Positions 63,850 to 64,000 of a stretch of 64,000 bases of DNA are shown one piece after another. Each line of letters starts with the position of its first letter. Within the stretch, counting starts at the first letter, position 1. The notes under the pieces are model-generated. The model worked only from the letters and a program-made list of their open reading frames with translations, was not told the origin of the DNA and ran no database searches. Position numbers and translations under genes: made by a program. Source of the DNA: Pandoraea pulmonicola (GTDB lineage Bacteria > Pseudomonadota > Gammaproteobacteria > Burkholderiales > Burkholderiaceae); assembly GCF_000815105.2 (NCBI RefSeq), contig NZ_CP010310.2:2728001-2792000 (forward strand), read 5' to 3'.

Positions 63850-64000
63850 ATGCAAAAACGTGAATTCCTCGCCGGCGCGCTGGCGCTCGGAACATCGGCA
63901 CCGCTGTTCGCTGCGCCGGCCGCCACTCAGGCGACGCCGGCTACCACGCCAATCGTCACGGTGAGTGGCGCCATTGGCCGTCACAATCGCGGTCCCGTCG
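63850..64000 (+). CDS. Exported protein, 5' part only (probable molybdopterin-dependent oxidoreductase)
   Basis: The gene runs off the right edge. The 50 visible residues begin MQKREFLAGALALGTSAPLFA, a signal peptide, followed by a Thr/Ala/Pro-rich linker and TVSGAIGRHNRGPV. That last segment resembles the start of sulfite-oxidase/YedY-like periplasmic molybdopterin proteins. It is divergent from metE. The call is tentative because the catalytic part is missing. Confidence 0.45.
   Translation, partial: MQKREFLAGALALGTSAPLFAAPAATQATPATTPIVTVSGAIGRHNRGPV

Overview
The window is high-GC, densely coded beta-proteobacterial DNA. Its branched-chain amino acid ABC genes, FtsK, DHA2 and RND-type efflux parts, diguanylate cyclases, encapsulin cargo pair and many AMP-ligase, NMO and DUF families fit Burkholderiales, most likely a Pandoraea or close relative. 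This assignment is inferred from gene content, not searched. I saw no rRNA, tRNA or CRISPR array. Most of the window looks like ordinary chromosome. The clear accessory spot is about 27.2-32.5 kb.

Layout. 0-12.8 kb: an acyl-CoA ligase with an IclR regulator; a membrane diguanylate cyclase; a TfoX-like small protein; a secreted protein made of two halovibrin-like halves; an orphan N-acyl amino acid synthase-like GNAT protein; a PAS-GGDEF-EAL protein; and a cell-surface sugar protein. 12.9-22.1 kb: an FtsK/SpoIIIE translocase, then a Liv-type uptake operon (binding protein, LivH, fused LivM-LivG, LivF). 22.2-27.2 kb: a LysR/MFS divergent pair around a perfect 21-bp palindrome, and two tandem nitronate monooxygenase paralogues.

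27.2-32.5 kb is the accessory island. A 411-aa protein of unknown function has three N-terminal repeats of about 51 aa and three C-terminal 62-aa repeats carrying HTH-like helices. Its gene sits between the two ends of a decayed tyrosine-recombinase gene, and both ends are bordered by a roughly 72-bp direct repeat. An intact recombinase homologous to that remnant follows, divergent from a KfrA-like DNA-binding coiled-coil protein across a 48-bp nested dyad. This is the best candidate for something undescribed.

32.5-37.8 kb: an EmrAB/NodT-type tripartite efflux set with a palindromic operator and an HxlR regulator. 37.9-46.9 kb: an MHYT-GGDEF-EAL protein, an MscS channel followed closely by a DUF2252 kinase-like protein, then a run of small stress/envelope genes (two BON proteins, PRC-barrel, Pro-rich, DUF3309, ChaB) closed by a terminator. 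47-53 kb: MFS and MATE exporters overlapping tail to tail, DUF2239, a HipBA toxin-antitoxin pair and ArfB. 53-57 kb: a two-domain periplasmic protein, a coiled-coil hypothetical protein, and a DyP peroxidase with a C-terminal cargo peptide overlapping its encapsulin shell gene. 57-61 kb: an OmpR-family two-component system with an ArnT-like lipid A glycosyltransferase and an 11-bp-period direct-repeat box. 61-64 kb: MetE and the start of a probable molybdopterin oxidoreductase.
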